Of a DNA stretch of 64,000 nucleotides, positions 34,489-42,712 are shown in pieces. Both the position numbers and the translations under genes were made by a program. Below the pieces are notes generated by a model. The model was not told the DNA's origin, ran no database searches, and saw nothing but the letters and a program-made list of their open reading frames with translations. Source of the stretch: Brachybacterium muris. Its GTDB lineage: Bacteria; Actinomycetota; Actinomycetes; Actinomycetales; Dermabacteraceae. Position 1 is the stretch's first letter; every line of letters begins with the position of its first letter. The DNA lies in assembly GCF_016907455.1 (NCBI RefSeq), contig NZ_JAFBCB010000001.1, forward strand, positions 1,054,001 through 1,118,000, read 5' to 3'.

Positions 34489-35229
34489 TCAGTCGGTGAG
34501 CACCTGCTGAGCGAACGCCTCCAGCAGGGCCGTGCCCGCCGCGACGACCTGCGGGACGCCGGCGAACTCGGCGGCCATCGCCTCCGGCTCGGCACCGGCC
34601 CGGGTGAGATCCGAGGTGCGCGCCCAGGTGCCCACCACCTGTGCGGTGACCTCGGGATGGAACTGCACCGCCCACAGCGAGGTTCCGGTGCGGAAGGCGG
34701 CGATCCCGCCGTCCTCGTCCTTCGCCAGCAGCGTCGAGTGCGGGGGGAGACCGGTCACGGTGTCCTGGTTCCAGCTCAGCACCGCCGGCCCCGAGCCGCC
34801 GTCACCATCGAGGGCCCCTGAGTCGATCGCCCCCAGGACAGGATCCTCCCGGCCGTCGTCGGTGAGGGCGATCGAGGTGAGTCCCACCAGGGGCTGCTCG
34901 CGCCGACCGATGCGCCCCTCCAGAGCGATCGCGGCGAGCTGAGCACCCAGGCAGATGCCCAGGGTGGGCAGGTGGCGATCCACGGCCAGTGCCAGCAGGC
35001 GCCTGGTCTGCGGCAGCCAGGCATACTCGGCGTCGTCCCGGGCCCCCATCGCCCCGCCCAGCACCACCAGCCCCTCGAAGGTGCCCAGGTCCGCAGGGAG
35101 CTGATCGCCGCGGTAGGGGCGGTTCAGATGCATGGTGAGTCCCGCGCGGGAGAGCACATCGGCCAGCAGGCCCGGCGGGCAGTCGGCCTCGTTCTCGATC
35201 ACCAGGACATCGGAGGGATGAGCGTCCAT
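34489..35229 (-). CDS. class I glutamine amidotransferase-like protein
   Basis: A 246-residue stand-alone GATase fold. The oxyanion strand is LVVLGGAMGARDDAEYAWLP, the nucleophile is the Cys in TLGICLGAQLAAIALEG, and the His-Glu dyad is in AVQFHPEVTAQVV. It resembles GMP-synthase-like amidotransferases of unknown partner. It faces away from another class I GATase-fold gene, with a 159-bp shared control region. No synthase subunit is adjacent, so it may act as a gamma-glutamyl hydrolase rather than an ammonia donor. Confidence 0.88.
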   Translation of the reverse strand: MDAHPSDVLVIENEADCPPGLLADVLSRAGLTMHLNRPYRGDQLPADLGTFEGLVVLGGAMGARDDAEYAWLPQTRRLLALAVDRHLPTLGICLGAQLAAIALEGRIGRREQPLVGLTSIALTDDGREDPVLGAIDSGALDGDGGSGPAVLSWNQDTVTGLPPHSTLLAKDEDGGIAAFRTGTSLWAVQFHPEVTAQVVGTWARTSDLTRAGAEPEAMAAEFAGVPQVVAAGTALLEAFAQQVLTD

Positions 35230-35388
35230 GGGCCTTTCCTACCAGAGCCCCAGCCGGGCCGTGTCACATTCGGCCACACTCCTTCGCCCCGGGGCGTGCC
35301 CGGTGATGGACTGCGGGAGTCGCGATCGGCGACCACCACGCAGGGCCACCTCATAAGGCCACCACAGTTCTCCCGGGAAGGACCACTC

Positions 35389-36180
35389 ATGGCGCAGCGC
35401 ACCACCACCCGTCGCCCGCTCATCGGCGTGACCGCGGGGACCCGGCCCATGATGTCCGGCGCCTGGGCGGGCCATGACGCCGTGGTGATCACCGAGCACT
35501 ACGTGCGCGCCATCCGCGCCGCCGGGGCCCGCGCCGTGGTGATCGCCCCGCAGGACGAGTGGACCGACGAGGAAGTGGCCGAGCTCGACGCCATCGTGCT
35601 CAGCGGCGGCACCGATCTGGACCCGGCCCTGCTGGGCGAGACGCCCCTGCCCACCGACATGGAGGCGCAGCCCGAGCGGGACGCCTTCGAGACCGCCCTG
35701 TACCGCACGGCGAGGCGCACCGGCGTGCCTGTTCTGGGCATCTGCCGTGGCCTGCAGATCGCGGTGGTCGCCGAGGGCGGTTCCCTCCACCGCCACCTGC
35801 CGCACGATCTCCCGCAGCACCCGACCACGGGGGAGCGGCCCACCGCTGTCACTGCCCGGATCGGTGCCGACAGCGATCTGGCCCTGGCCCTCGGCAGCAG
35901 CTCCGAGGTCACTGCCTACCACCATCAGGGTGCCCGGGAGGTGCGTGGGGGCCTGCGGGTGGTGGCCCGTCATGACAGTGGACTGCCGCTGGCGGTGGAG
36001 GCCGACGGCGGCTCCCCGGTGATCGCCGTGCAGTGGCACCCCGAACTGGACGCCTCCCAGGCCCCGGTGTTCGACGCGCTGGTCGCGGCGACACGACAGC
36101 GCAGGGCCGAGCCTCAGGAGGCGACGGCCACGGCGCATCGCCCCGTGGTCCCCGCCACCGGGAGCGCTGGTCTACGATAG
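35389..36180 (+). CDS. gamma-glutamyl-gamma-aminobutyrate hydrolase family protein (PuuD-like)
   Basis: A 263-residue class I GATase-fold hydrolase. The start RPLIGVTAGTRPMMSGAWAG, the AIVLSGGTDLDPALLGETP loop with Asp-rich surroundings, the nucleophile Cys in VLGICRGLQIAVVAEGGSLH and the His-Glu pair in IAVQWHPELDASQ are PuuD signatures. Members cleave gamma-glutamyl amides, for example in polyamine breakdown. GGGAAGGA precedes the ATG at 35389, chosen over the open frame that begins inside the divergent gene. No other puu genes are close. Confidence 0.9.
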   Translation: MAQRTTTRRPLIGVTAGTRPMMSGAWAGHDAVVITEHYVRAIRAAGARAVVIAPQDEWTDEEVAELDAIVLSGGTDLDPALLGETPLPTDMEAQPERDAFETALYRTARRTGVPVLGICRGLQIAVVAEGGSLHRHLPHDLPQHPTTGERPTAVTARIGADSDLALALGSSSEVTAYHHQGAREVRGGLRVVARHDSGLPLAVEADGGSPVIAVQWHPELDASQAPVFDALVAATRQRRAEPQEATATAHRPVVPATGSAGLR

Positions 36181-36215
36181 GTGCGGATCCATCGGCCAGG
36201 ACCATCGGAGGAAGC

Positions 36216-36449
36216 ATGAGCACGGAGCACACCACGCGGGGCGTCCAGGGGAGCCACGCAGCGAACACCACCTCGCAGGGGAACAACCTCGTCCTCAGCG
36301 TCGCACTGTTCGTGCTCCTGTTCGGCCTGTTCGTGGCCGGGCTCTACGTGATGAGCCTGTTCACCCTGTGGACCTTCGTGATCGGCACCATGATGTGCAT
36401 CGTCGCGCTGTACCTGACCTTCGACCTGGTGCCCCGCTTCCTCACCTGA
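36216..36449 (+). CDS. small two-TM membrane protein, unknown function
   Basis: A 77-residue protein with a polar N-terminus of about 22 residues, then two hydrophobic helices (LVLSVALFVLLFGLFVAGLY and FVIGTMMCIVALYLTFDLV) and a short tail. The first helix is Leu/Phe/Val-rich. GAGGAAGC lies before the ATG and a TACGAT -10-like box is at 36173, overlapping the end of the upstream gene. Family not recognised beyond a small actinobacterial membrane protein. A strong terminator follows. Confidence 0.7.
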   Translation: MSTEHTTRGVQGSHAANTTSQGNNLVLSVALFVLLFGLFVAGLYVMSLFTLWTFVIGTMMCIVALYLTFDLVPRFLT

Positions 36450-36505
36450 GTCCGCCGTCGGCCCCGTCCGGGCCCTGACGCCGTCGACGAGGGCGCACAG
36501 ACACG

Positions 36506-36559
36506 ACAAGGACGTTTCCGTTCCACCAGAGATCGATCCTGGTGCGGAAACGTCCTTGT
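36506..36559. terminator. bidirectional terminator between convergent genes
   Basis: ACAAGGACGTTTCCG pairs exactly with CGGAAACGTCCTTGT (15 bp), with an inner CACCAG/CTGGTG stem. It serves the small membrane gene on plus and deoD on minus. Its A-T content is higher than elsewhere; short U-poor flanks. Confidence 0.8.
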
Positions 36560-36602
36560 GCTGTACGGGGTCGTGCCGGGTCGCAGACCAGCCGGTGACG
36601 GG

Positions 36603-37325
36603 TCAGCCGCGGTCGCGGTCCAAGCGCACCACCGACTCCAGTGCCACCACCACCATGTCCTCGAAGGACTCCTGGCGCTCCATGGCGCTGGTCTCCTCAC
36701 CGGTGAGCAGGTGATCCGAGACGGTGCACAGCGCGAGCGCCCGGCGCGAGAACTGCGCGGCCAGGGTGTACAGCGCCGCCGCCTCCATCTCCACGCCCAG
36801 CACGCCGTAGTCGGCCAGGGTGGAGGTGACCTCGGGGTCGGGGTTGTAGAACTGGTCGGCCGAGTACAGGCCACCCGCGATCACCGGGAGCAGGCGCTCC
36901 TCGGCCACCTCCGCTGCCAGGCGCAGCAGGTCGAAATCCGCCGCCGGGGCGTAGTTGACGTGACGGAACCGCGGCACGTTCATCGCGGAGTCGGTGGAGG
37001 CTGCCACACCGAGCACCACGTCGCGCACCTTCACCTTGTCCGAGAGGCCGCCGCAGCTGCCCACCCGGATGATGGCCTCGACGTCGTACTCGGTGAACAG
37101 CTCGTGGGCGTAGATCGCGATCGAGGGCTGGCCCATCCCGGAGCCCTGGGCGGAGACCCGCACGCCCTGGTACGTGCCGGTGTAACCCAGCATCCCGCGC
37201 ACGTCGTTGTACTGGACCGGGTCCTCCAGGAACGTCTCGGCGATCCAGCGGGCCCGGTACGGGTCGCCCGGCATCAGGACATAGGGGGCGATCTGGTCAG
37301 GGGTTGCACCGATGTGTGTCGACAT
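36603..37325 (-). CDS. deoD: purine-nucleoside phosphorylase, DeoD type
   Basis: A 240-residue hexameric-type PNP that phosphorolyses purine (deoxy)nucleosides for salvage. It starts HIGATPDQIAPYVLMPGDPY, with the phosphate-binding GDP loop. IRVGSCGGLSDKVKVRDVVL carries the phosphate-site Arg and Ser. VLGVEMEAAALYTLAAQF binds ribose, and TVSDHLLTGEETSAMER holds the catalytic Asp. Length equals the E. coli enzyme. A TAGGCT -10 box 6 nt upstream implies a leaderless transcript. Confidence 0.96.
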   Translation of the reverse strand: MSTHIGATPDQIAPYVLMPGDPYRARWIAETFLEDPVQYNDVRGMLGYTGTYQGVRVSAQGSGMGQPSIAIYAHELFTEYDVEAIIRVGSCGGLSDKVKVRDVVLGVAASTDSAMNVPRFRHVNYAPAADFDLLRLAAEVAEERLLPVIAGGLYSADQFYNPDPEVTSTLADYGVLGVEMEAAALYTLAAQFSRRALALCTVSDHLLTGEETSAMERQESFEDMVVVALESVVRLDRDRG

Positions 37326-37331
37326 GACGCC

Positions 37332-37337
37332 AGCCTA
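37332..37337 (-). promoter_or_regulatory. -10 box of deoD
   Basis: TAGGCT on minus, ending 6 nt before the ATG at 37325. Confidence 0.5.
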
Positions 37338-37429
37338 CGGGGGGATCAGCCCGCCCCGGGTGTGCGCCGCACCGCAGGTGGCCCATCCCGCTTGCCCCGC
37401 GGGCCGGAGGTGGTCGAGGATGGTCGGTC

Positions 37430-38716
37430 GTGAACGTTCCCACGCCGCCGCCCGGCGACACCCGGTCATCGATCCCCACGGACGCCCGCCGCGCACGGTG
37501 GGCGGTGTCGATGATCTTCTTCCTCAACGGGCTCAGCTTCTGCGCGATCCTTCCGCGCTACCCGGAACTGGTGGAGTCCATCGGCCTGAGCAACACCGCC
37601 TTCGGGCTCGCCGTGGGACTGGGGCCGGTGGGTGGCCTGCTGGCCGGCCTGGGGGCCGCCGGGCTGATGTCCCGCTGGGGCACCGCGAGGGTGGCGGTCA
37701 CCGCGCAGATCGCCGCCACCACCTCCCACCTGCTGGTGTACGTCTCGGGCTCCTGGTTGTGGCTGGCAGGCTCCCTGCTGCTGGCCGCCGCCTGCGATGC
37801 CATCACCGACATCGCGATGAACGGCCACGGCATGCGCGTGGAGCGCCGCTACCGCCGCTCGATCATGAACAGCTACCACGGGTACTGGTCGCTCGGCGCG
37901 GTGACCGGCGGTGTGCTCGGCGCCGCCGGCGCGCAGGTGGGGCTGCCGCTGTGGATCCAGGGCGTGGCCGGTCTGGTGCTCTTCGGCGCCGCTGCCATGG
38001 TGGCGGGCCGCTTCATGCTTCCCGGCCCGGACTCCACCGAGCGAACCCCGGTGGCCGGCCCCTCACCCGCCTCTGCGGCCGATGTCCCGGCCGATGCCGC
38101 CCCCGAGGGGAGCTCCGGGATCCGCATCGCCGGCATGAGCCTCAGGGCGCTCGGCCTGATCGCAGCGCTCGGCATGGTGCTGGTGTTCGCCGGGTCCTCG
38201 GAGGACGCCGGCAACACCTGGGGTGCCCTGTTCATGAACTCGACCTTCGAGGTCACCCCCTTCGTGGCTGGCCTCGCCTTCGTGGCCCTGCAGGGCGCGC
38301 AGACCATCGGCCGCTTCACCGGTGACGCCGTGGTGGACCGCCTGGGTGACCGGCTCACCGCGCGCATCGGTGCGCTGATCGCAGCGGTCGGCATGAGCTT
38401 CGCGATGCTGGTGCCCACCCCGGTGACCGCACTGATCGGCTTCGCGGCCGTGGGCTGGGGCATCGCCACCCTGTTCCCGGCGGCATTCCGCGCAGCCGAC
38501 GACATGCCCGGTGTGCCCCAGGGGGTGGGTATCACCGTGGTGGGATGGCTGGCCCGCGTGGGCTTCTTCGTCACCCCGCCGCTGATCGGCGCCCTGGCCG
38601 ATGCCTTCACCCTGCGCTACGCCCTGTGGATGGTGCCGCTCTACGCCGTGGGCATCCTGGTTTTCTCCGGGGTCCTGTCCGGTCGGGACGACACCTCGGC
38701 GGACCAGGACCGCTGA
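37430..38716 (+). CDS. MFS transporter
   Basis: A 428-residue permease with about twelve transmembrane segments in two halves. The central cytoplasmic loop, near residues 195-230, is Pro/Ala/Ser-rich (AGPSPASAADVPADAAPEG). The first half shows GLAVGLGPVGGLLAGLGAAG and the loop between helices 2 and 3 (SRWGTARVAV). It resembles the YbjJ/fucose-permease-like group of MFS proteins that lack a known substrate. GTG start; no ribosome site is obvious. Divergent from deoD, so nucleoside transport is possible but unproven. Confidence 0.85.
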   Translation: MNVPTPPPGDTRSSIPTDARRARWAVSMIFFLNGLSFCAILPRYPELVESIGLSNTAFGLAVGLGPVGGLLAGLGAAGLMSRWGTARVAVTAQIAATTSHLLVYVSGSWLWLAGSLLLAAACDAITDIAMNGHGMRVERRYRRSIMNSYHGYWSLGAVTGGVLGAAGAQVGLPLWIQGVAGLVLFGAAAMVAGRFMLPGPDSTERTPVAGPSPASAADVPADAAPEGSSGIRIAGMSLRALGLIAALGMVLVFAGSSEDAGNTWGALFMNSTFEVTPFVAGLAFVALQGAQTIGRFTGDAVVDRLGDRLTARIGALIAAVGMSFAMLVPTPVTALIGFAAVGWGIATLFPAAFRAADDMPGVPQGVGITVVGWLARVGFFVTPPLIGALADAFTLRYALWMVPLYAVGILVFSGVLSGRDDTSADQDR

Positions 38717-38735
38717 ACCCCGAAGTGGCCGACGC

Positions 38736-39371
38736 TCAGAACCGGTCCGGGTCCCCCGCGCCCACCCGCGCCACCTCGACCTCACCGGCGGAGAGGTTCA
38801 CCACCGTGGTGGGTTCGATGCCCACCTCACCGGAGTCGATGATCGCGTCGAGCTGATCGCCCAGCAGGTCCTGGACCACCCAGCCCTCCGAGGGCGGGTC
38901 CTCCTGACCCGGCAGAAGGAGGGTGGAGGAGACGATCGGCTCCCCGAGAGCCTCCAGCAGGGCGTGGGTGACCCTGTGATCGGGGATCCGCACGCCCACG
39001 GTGTGCTTCTTGGGGTGGGCCATCCGGCGCGGCACCTCCTTGGTGGCCGGCAGGATGAAGGTGTAGGGCCCGGGGGTGGAGTTCTTGACCAGCCGGAACG
39101 TGGGGTTCGAGACGATCACGAACTGGCTGAGCTGCGCGAAGTCCGCGCAGACCAGGGTGAAGTGGTGGTCCTTGCCGACCTGGCGGATGCGGCGGATCCG
39201 CTCCAGTGGCTCCCGGGCGTCCAGGGTGCAGCCCAGGGCGTAGCAGGAGTCGGTGGGGTAGGCGATCAGGCCGCCCTCCTGGAGCACGTGCACGGCCTGG
39301 TCGATCAACCGGGGCTGAGGATCCACCGGGTGGATGTCGAGGTATCGAGCGGATTGCGAGGATCTGGCCAT
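38736..39371 (-). CDS. L-threonylcarbamoyladenylate synthase family protein (Sua5/YciO/YrdC)
   Basis: A 211-residue YrdC-domain protein. It begins YLDIHPVDPQPRLIDQAVHV, has the IAYPTDSCYALGC nucleotide-binding loop and the RIRQVGKDHHFTLVCADFAQ segment, and ends near the AIIDSGEVGIEPTTVVNLSA strand. YrdC proteins make threonylcarbamoyl-AMP for tRNA t6A, but the YPTDSCYALGC loop and the short C-terminus fit the YciO subgroup, whose role is less certain. Start at 39371 with TAGCAT 5 nt upstream. Confidence 0.88.
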   Translation of the reverse strand: MARSSQSARYLDIHPVDPQPRLIDQAVHVLQEGGLIAYPTDSCYALGCTLDAREPLERIRRIRQVGKDHHFTLVCADFAQLSQFVIVSNPTFRLVKNSTPGPYTFILPATKEVPRRMAHPKKHTVGVRIPDHRVTHALLEALGEPIVSSTLLLPGQEDPPSEGWVVQDLLGDQLDAIIDSGEVGIEPTTVVNLSAGEVEVARVGAGDPDRF

Positions 39372-39376
39372 GCTCG

Positions 39377-39382
39377 ATGCTA
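39377..39382 (-). promoter_or_regulatory. -10 box of the Sua5/YciO gene
   Basis: TAGCAT on minus, 5 nt before the ATG at 39371. Confidence 0.45.
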
Positions 39383-39464
39383 CGTCGGCGCAGGCCCGGC
39401 GGCCATGACCGGTCGGTCGTCGGCGTTCGTGGCGTGGGCGGACCCGAACCGTTCGCACGCAGGG

Positions 39465-39827
39465 TCAGGCGACGACCACGAACTCCCGGCCGATCCACTT
39501 GGTGCGGCGCATCCGCACCACCGCGCTGATCGGCAGCGGGCCGTTGATGTGCGGGTACCCGCGGCCACCGCGGTCATCGGCCTCGATGTCCACGGCGGTG
39601 CCGATCGCCTCCACCCGTGCGGCATCGATCTCCAGGATCACCAGGTCCCCCGGCCGGTCGGGGTAGACGCGCTTGGCGACCATGGAGACCTGTTCGGGGA
39701 AGCAGGCATGGATGAAGCCGACCTCGTCGAGGGTGCGGCCGCGCGTGGAGCGCGTGTACCAGCCCTCCCTCACCGCCGCATCCCAGGCGGACAGCTCGGT
39801 GATGTGCCAGATCAGGGGCGCGGGCAT
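39465..39827 (-). CDS. DUF952 family protein
   Basis: A 120-residue cytosolic protein. IWHITELSAWDAAVREGWYT, GFIHACFPEQVSMVAKRVYP and DLVILEIDAARVEAIGTAVD, then GYPHINGPLPISAVV form the DUF952 pattern of conserved His and Pro-His-x-x-G-x-L. It has been compared to ADP-ribosyltransferase-like or glutathione-S-transferase-adjacent folds, but no activity is established. Start at 39827 is set by TACACT 7 nt upstream. Divergent from the acetyltransferase gene with only 24 bp between start codons. Confidence 0.88.
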   Translation of the reverse strand: MPAPLIWHITELSAWDAAVREGWYTRSTRGRTLDEVGFIHACFPEQVSMVAKRVYPDRPGDLVILEIDAARVEAIGTAVDIEADDRGGRGYPHINGPLPISAVVRMRRTKWIGREFVVVA

Positions 39828-39834
39828 GGAGGGC

Positions 39835-39844
39835 AGTGTAGCGT
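39835..39844. promoter_or_regulatory. overlapping divergent -10 boxes
   Basis: TACACT on minus (39840-39835) and TAGCGT on plus (39839-39844) share two base pairs. Each is 7 nt from its own ATG (39827 and 39852). Polymerase cannot occupy both at once, and each -35 must lie within the other gene. Confidence 0.6.
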
Positions 39845-39851
39845 GATCGGC

Positions 39852-40238
39852 ATGGAGCACAGCAGTGGTGGACCGTCCGCGGAAGGCCAGGGTGTGCGCC
39901 TGGTCCATGAGGCGGACAGGGACCGGTACGAAGCAGTGGACGGCACCGAGGTGGTCGCCGTCCTCTACTACGCGGACGAGCCGCCCACAGGGGCCGAGGG
40001 CGGAGCGACGGTGCGGGACCTGCGATCCACGATCGTCGCCCCCGAGCGCAACGGCGAGGGCCTGGGATCGCTCCTGGTGCGCCACGTGCTCGACGAGGCT
40101 CGTGCGCAGGGACTGAAGGTGCGTCCCACTTGCTGGTTCGTCGACGGCTGGATCGGTCGCCACCCGGAGTACGCCGACCTGCTCGCATCATCGACGGAGC
40201 AGGGCAGCGCCGAGGGCCACGGGGGTGATGGGCGATGA
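39852..40238 (+). CDS. small GNAT-type N-acetyltransferase (YjdJ-like)
   Basis: A 128-residue minimal acetyltransferase. GVRLVHEADRDRYEAVDGTE and EVVAVLYYADEPPTGAEGG form the first strands, then RDLRSTIVAPERNGEGLGSL, with the acetyl-CoA loop G-x-G-x-G-S, and VRPTCWFVDGWIGRHPEYAD at the end. This is the COG2388 type (GCN5-related, single domain) found across actinobacteria, target unknown. First gene of a four-gene run joined by ATGA overlaps. TAGCGT 7 nt upstream fixes the start and implies a leaderless mRNA. Confidence 0.87.
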   Translation: MEHSSGGPSAEGQGVRLVHEADRDRYEAVDGTEVVAVLYYADEPPTGAEGGATVRDLRSTIVAPERNGEGLGSLLVRHVLDEARAQGLKVRPTCWFVDGWIGRHPEYADLLASSTEQGSAEGHGGDGR

Positions 40239-40735
40239 CCTACCGGATCCTCACCGTGTGCACCGGCAACATCTGCCGTTCCCCCATGGCCGAGTACGCC
40301 CTGCGCGAGGCCCTGGAGCAGGCCGGACTGGACGACCGGGTCGAGGTCGCCTCCGTCGGCACCACCGGCTGGGAGGTGGGCAACCCCATCGACCGCCGTG
40401 CCACAGCCCTGCTGGAGGACCACGGCATCGACACCGCCTCCCACCGGGCACGGGAGATGACCCCGCAGCTGCTGGCCGACGCCGACCTGATCATCACCCT
40501 GGACCACGACCACGTCGAGCCCGTGCGCCGTGCCGGTGACGACATCGCCGCCAAGCAGCGCATGATGCGCGAGTTCGACCCGCAGGTGGGGGAGGACACC
40601 GGGATCCGCGACCCCTGGTACGGGGACGAGGAGGACTTCGAGATCGCCTGGCAGCAGATCACCGCCGCCACCGACGGCATCATCGCCCACGTGCGCGGCG
40701 AGCTCGAGCAGCGCGAGCAGGGACAGCCCCGATGA
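40235..40735 (+). CDS. low-molecular-weight protein-tyrosine phosphatase
   Basis: A 166-residue phosphatase. The P-loop is VCTGNICRSPMAEYALREAL, with nucleophile Cys9 and Arg15, and the general acid Asp is in IRDPWYGDEEDFE. The WEVGNPIDRRATALLEDHGI segment is the usual substrate loop. It would remove phosphate from tyrosine on cytosolic proteins. In actinobacteria such enzymes can act in exopolysaccharide control or signalling; no tyrosine kinase is near. ATGA overlaps both neighbours. Confidence 0.95.
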   Translation: MTYRILTVCTGNICRSPMAEYALREALEQAGLDDRVEVASVGTTGWEVGNPIDRRATALLEDHGIDTASHRAREMTPQLLADADLIITLDHDHVEPVRRAGDDIAAKQRMMREFDPQVGEDTGIRDPWYGDEEDFEIAWQQITAATDGIIAHVRGELEQREQGQPR

Positions 40736-42213
40736 CGCAGGCCCCCGTGACGCCGCATGGAGCCGGGACACCGCGTGGAGCCCTCGAGACCGCTGCCGCC
40801 CTGCGCGATGGCGAGCTCGATCCGACCACGCTCGCCGAGCAGACCCTTGAGGCCGCCCGCACCACGGGTGCGCAGGTGGGGGCGTTCAGCCACGTGCTGG
40901 AGGAGCTCAGCCTCGCCCAGGCCGCCTCGGCTGCGAGGTCCCTGGACGCGGCGCGGCGCACCGGCACCCTGGACCGCCTCGCCACCGCCTTCCCGCTGCT
41001 GGGAGTGCCGCTGCCCATCAAGGACCTCACCCAGGTGGCCGGGCAGCCCTTCGGGGCCGGGTCCGTGCTCCTGCAGGGCAACATCGCCGAGGTCACCGAC
41101 GGGGTGGCCCAGTCGCTGCTGGATGCCGGGACCGTCACCATCGGCAAGACCACCGTCCCCGAGTTCGGCTTCCCCTGCTACACCGAGCCCGCCATCGGTG
41201 CCCCCGCCCGCACCCCCTGGGATCTGCGCCGCACCGCCGGCGGATCCAGCGGGGGAGCGGCCGCTGCCGTCGCCTCCGGGGTGGTCCCGATCGCCCATGG
41301 CACCGATGGGGGCGGCTCCGTGCGGATCCCCGCAGCATGCTGCGGGATCGTCGGTATCAAGCCCTCCCGCGGCGTGGTCTCGCCCGGCCCGTACGGCACC
41401 GACGGGATGGGACTGGTGACCGACGGGATCCTTGCCCGATCCGTGCGCGATGCCGCGGTCGGCCTCGACCTGATCGCCCGCGAGCATCCCGGGGACTTCA
41501 TGCCCCGTCCCGGCAGTGCAGGGAAAGGCGGCTACCTCGCCGCCTGCGACCAGGCCCCTGGCCCGTTGCGGATCGGCGTGCTCACCGAACCGCTGGCCGC
41601 CCACACCGAGGTGCATCCCGCAGCCCTGCGGGCAGTGGACCGCGCCGTGGAGCTGCTGCGCGCCATGGGGCACGAGGCGACACCCGTGCCTGCGCCCTTC
41701 ACCCCGGAGCAGTGGCGCACCTTCATGCCCCTGTGGACCGTGGGCGCCGCGGCGATGGACCTGCCGGCCGAGGCCGAGGGCCGGCTGATGGAGCTCACCC
41801 GCTGGCTGCGCGAGCAGGGGCGTCGATACGACGGCGTGGACCTGGCCCGCGCCGTCTCCGGCGTGCAGGCCATCGCCCGGCGCACCGGCGAGGCCTTCGC
41901 CGAGCTCGACGTGGTGCTGACCCCCGCGCTCGCCGCCCCGCCTGCCTTCCCCGCCGACATCCAACAGTCCGACGGCGCAGACGACTTCGACGCCCAGTGC
42001 GCATTCACCCCGTGGACCAGCACCTGGAACATGACAGGTCGCGCCGCGATCAGCGTGCCGCTGCACCGCGAGCAGATAGACGGGGTGGAGCTCCCCTTCG
42101 GGGTGCAGCTCGGCGCCACCCGCGCCGGGGACGACGCCCTGCTGCTGGCGCTGGCCGCGCAGCTGGAACAGGCCGACCCGTGGCCGCTGGTGCGCACCCC
42201 ACGACCGTCATGA
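40732..42213 (+). CDS. amidase (amidase-signature family)
   Basis: A 493-residue amidase. The Ser-cisSer-Lys triad is visible: Lys in PLPIKDLTQVAGQP, and the Ser pair in RRTAGGSSGGAAAAVASG plus the nucleophile region GTDGGGSVRIPAACCGIVGI. It hydrolyses carboxamides; whether it is a GatA-like, aryl-amide or nitrile-pathway enzyme cannot be told, and no gatB/gatC is adjacent. Length is typical for catabolic amidases. Coupled to the phosphatase and S4 genes by 4-bp overlaps. Confidence 0.92.
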   Translation: MTQAPVTPHGAGTPRGALETAAALRDGELDPTTLAEQTLEAARTTGAQVGAFSHVLEELSLAQAASAARSLDAARRTGTLDRLATAFPLLGVPLPIKDLTQVAGQPFGAGSVLLQGNIAEVTDGVAQSLLDAGTVTIGKTTVPEFGFPCYTEPAIGAPARTPWDLRRTAGGSSGGAAAAVASGVVPIAHGTDGGGSVRIPAACCGIVGIKPSRGVVSPGPYGTDGMGLVTDGILARSVRDAAVGLDLIAREHPGDFMPRPGSAGKGGYLAACDQAPGPLRIGVLTEPLAAHTEVHPAALRAVDRAVELLRAMGHEATPVPAPFTPEQWRTFMPLWTVGAAAMDLPAEAEGRLMELTRWLREQGRRYDGVDLARAVSGVQAIARRTGEAFAELDVVLTPALAAPPAFPADIQQSDGADDFDAQCAFTPWTSTWNMTGRAAISVPLHREQIDGVELPFGVQLGATRAGDDALLLALAAQLEQADPWPLVRTPRPS

Positions 42214-42647
42214 GCCCGCACGGCCAGGCCGGATCACAGCAGGGCGCATCGACACCGGGCAGATCCGGTGCATCCGACGGACCGACCACGGTGCGCCTGG
42301 ACGTGTGGCTGTGGAGCGCGAGACTGTTCCCCACCCGGGCCGCCGCCACCGCCGCCTGCCGAGGCGGCCACGTGCGCCGCAACGGTGACCCCGTCAAGGC
42401 CGCGCAGAAGGTCACGGTGGGGGACGAGCTGCGAGTGCGCTCACCGGGCCGGGAGAAGATCGTGGTCATCACCCGTATCCTCACCAAGCGCGTGGGCGCC
42501 CCGATCGCGCGTGAGGCATATGAGGACCACAGCCCCGAGCCTGCACCGCAGCTGCTCGCCGCGCCGCCGCGCCGTGACCGCGGTACGGGGCGGCCCACCA
42601 AGCGCGAGCGCCGCCAGTACGAGAGACTGCGCGGCCGGGAGACCTGA
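42210..42647 (+). CDS. S4-domain RNA-binding protein (Hsp15-like)
   Basis: A 145-residue protein. A disordered Gly/Ser/Gln-rich N-terminus of about 25 residues leads into the S4 domain VRLDVWLWSARLFPTRAAAT then CRGGHVRRNGDPVKAAQKVT. The tail is Arg/Lys-rich (KRERRQYERLRGRE). E. coli Hsp15 binds stalled 50S subunits carrying nascent tRNA; the same role in ribosome rescue is likely. Last gene of the four-gene coupled operon, ATGA overlap with the amidase. Confidence 0.88.
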   Translation: MSPHGQAGSQQGASTPGRSGASDGPTTVRLDVWLWSARLFPTRAAATAACRGGHVRRNGDPVKAAQKVTVGDELRVRSPGREKIVVITRILTKRVGAPIAREAYEDHSPEPAPQLLAAPPRRDRGTGRPTKRERRQYERLRGRET

Positions 42648-42712
42648 GTCCCCGACCGCGCAGTGCCTGTGCGGAATCGTTGCGGCGCGCCCGGAGGCTG
42701 CTCCGCTCGATG

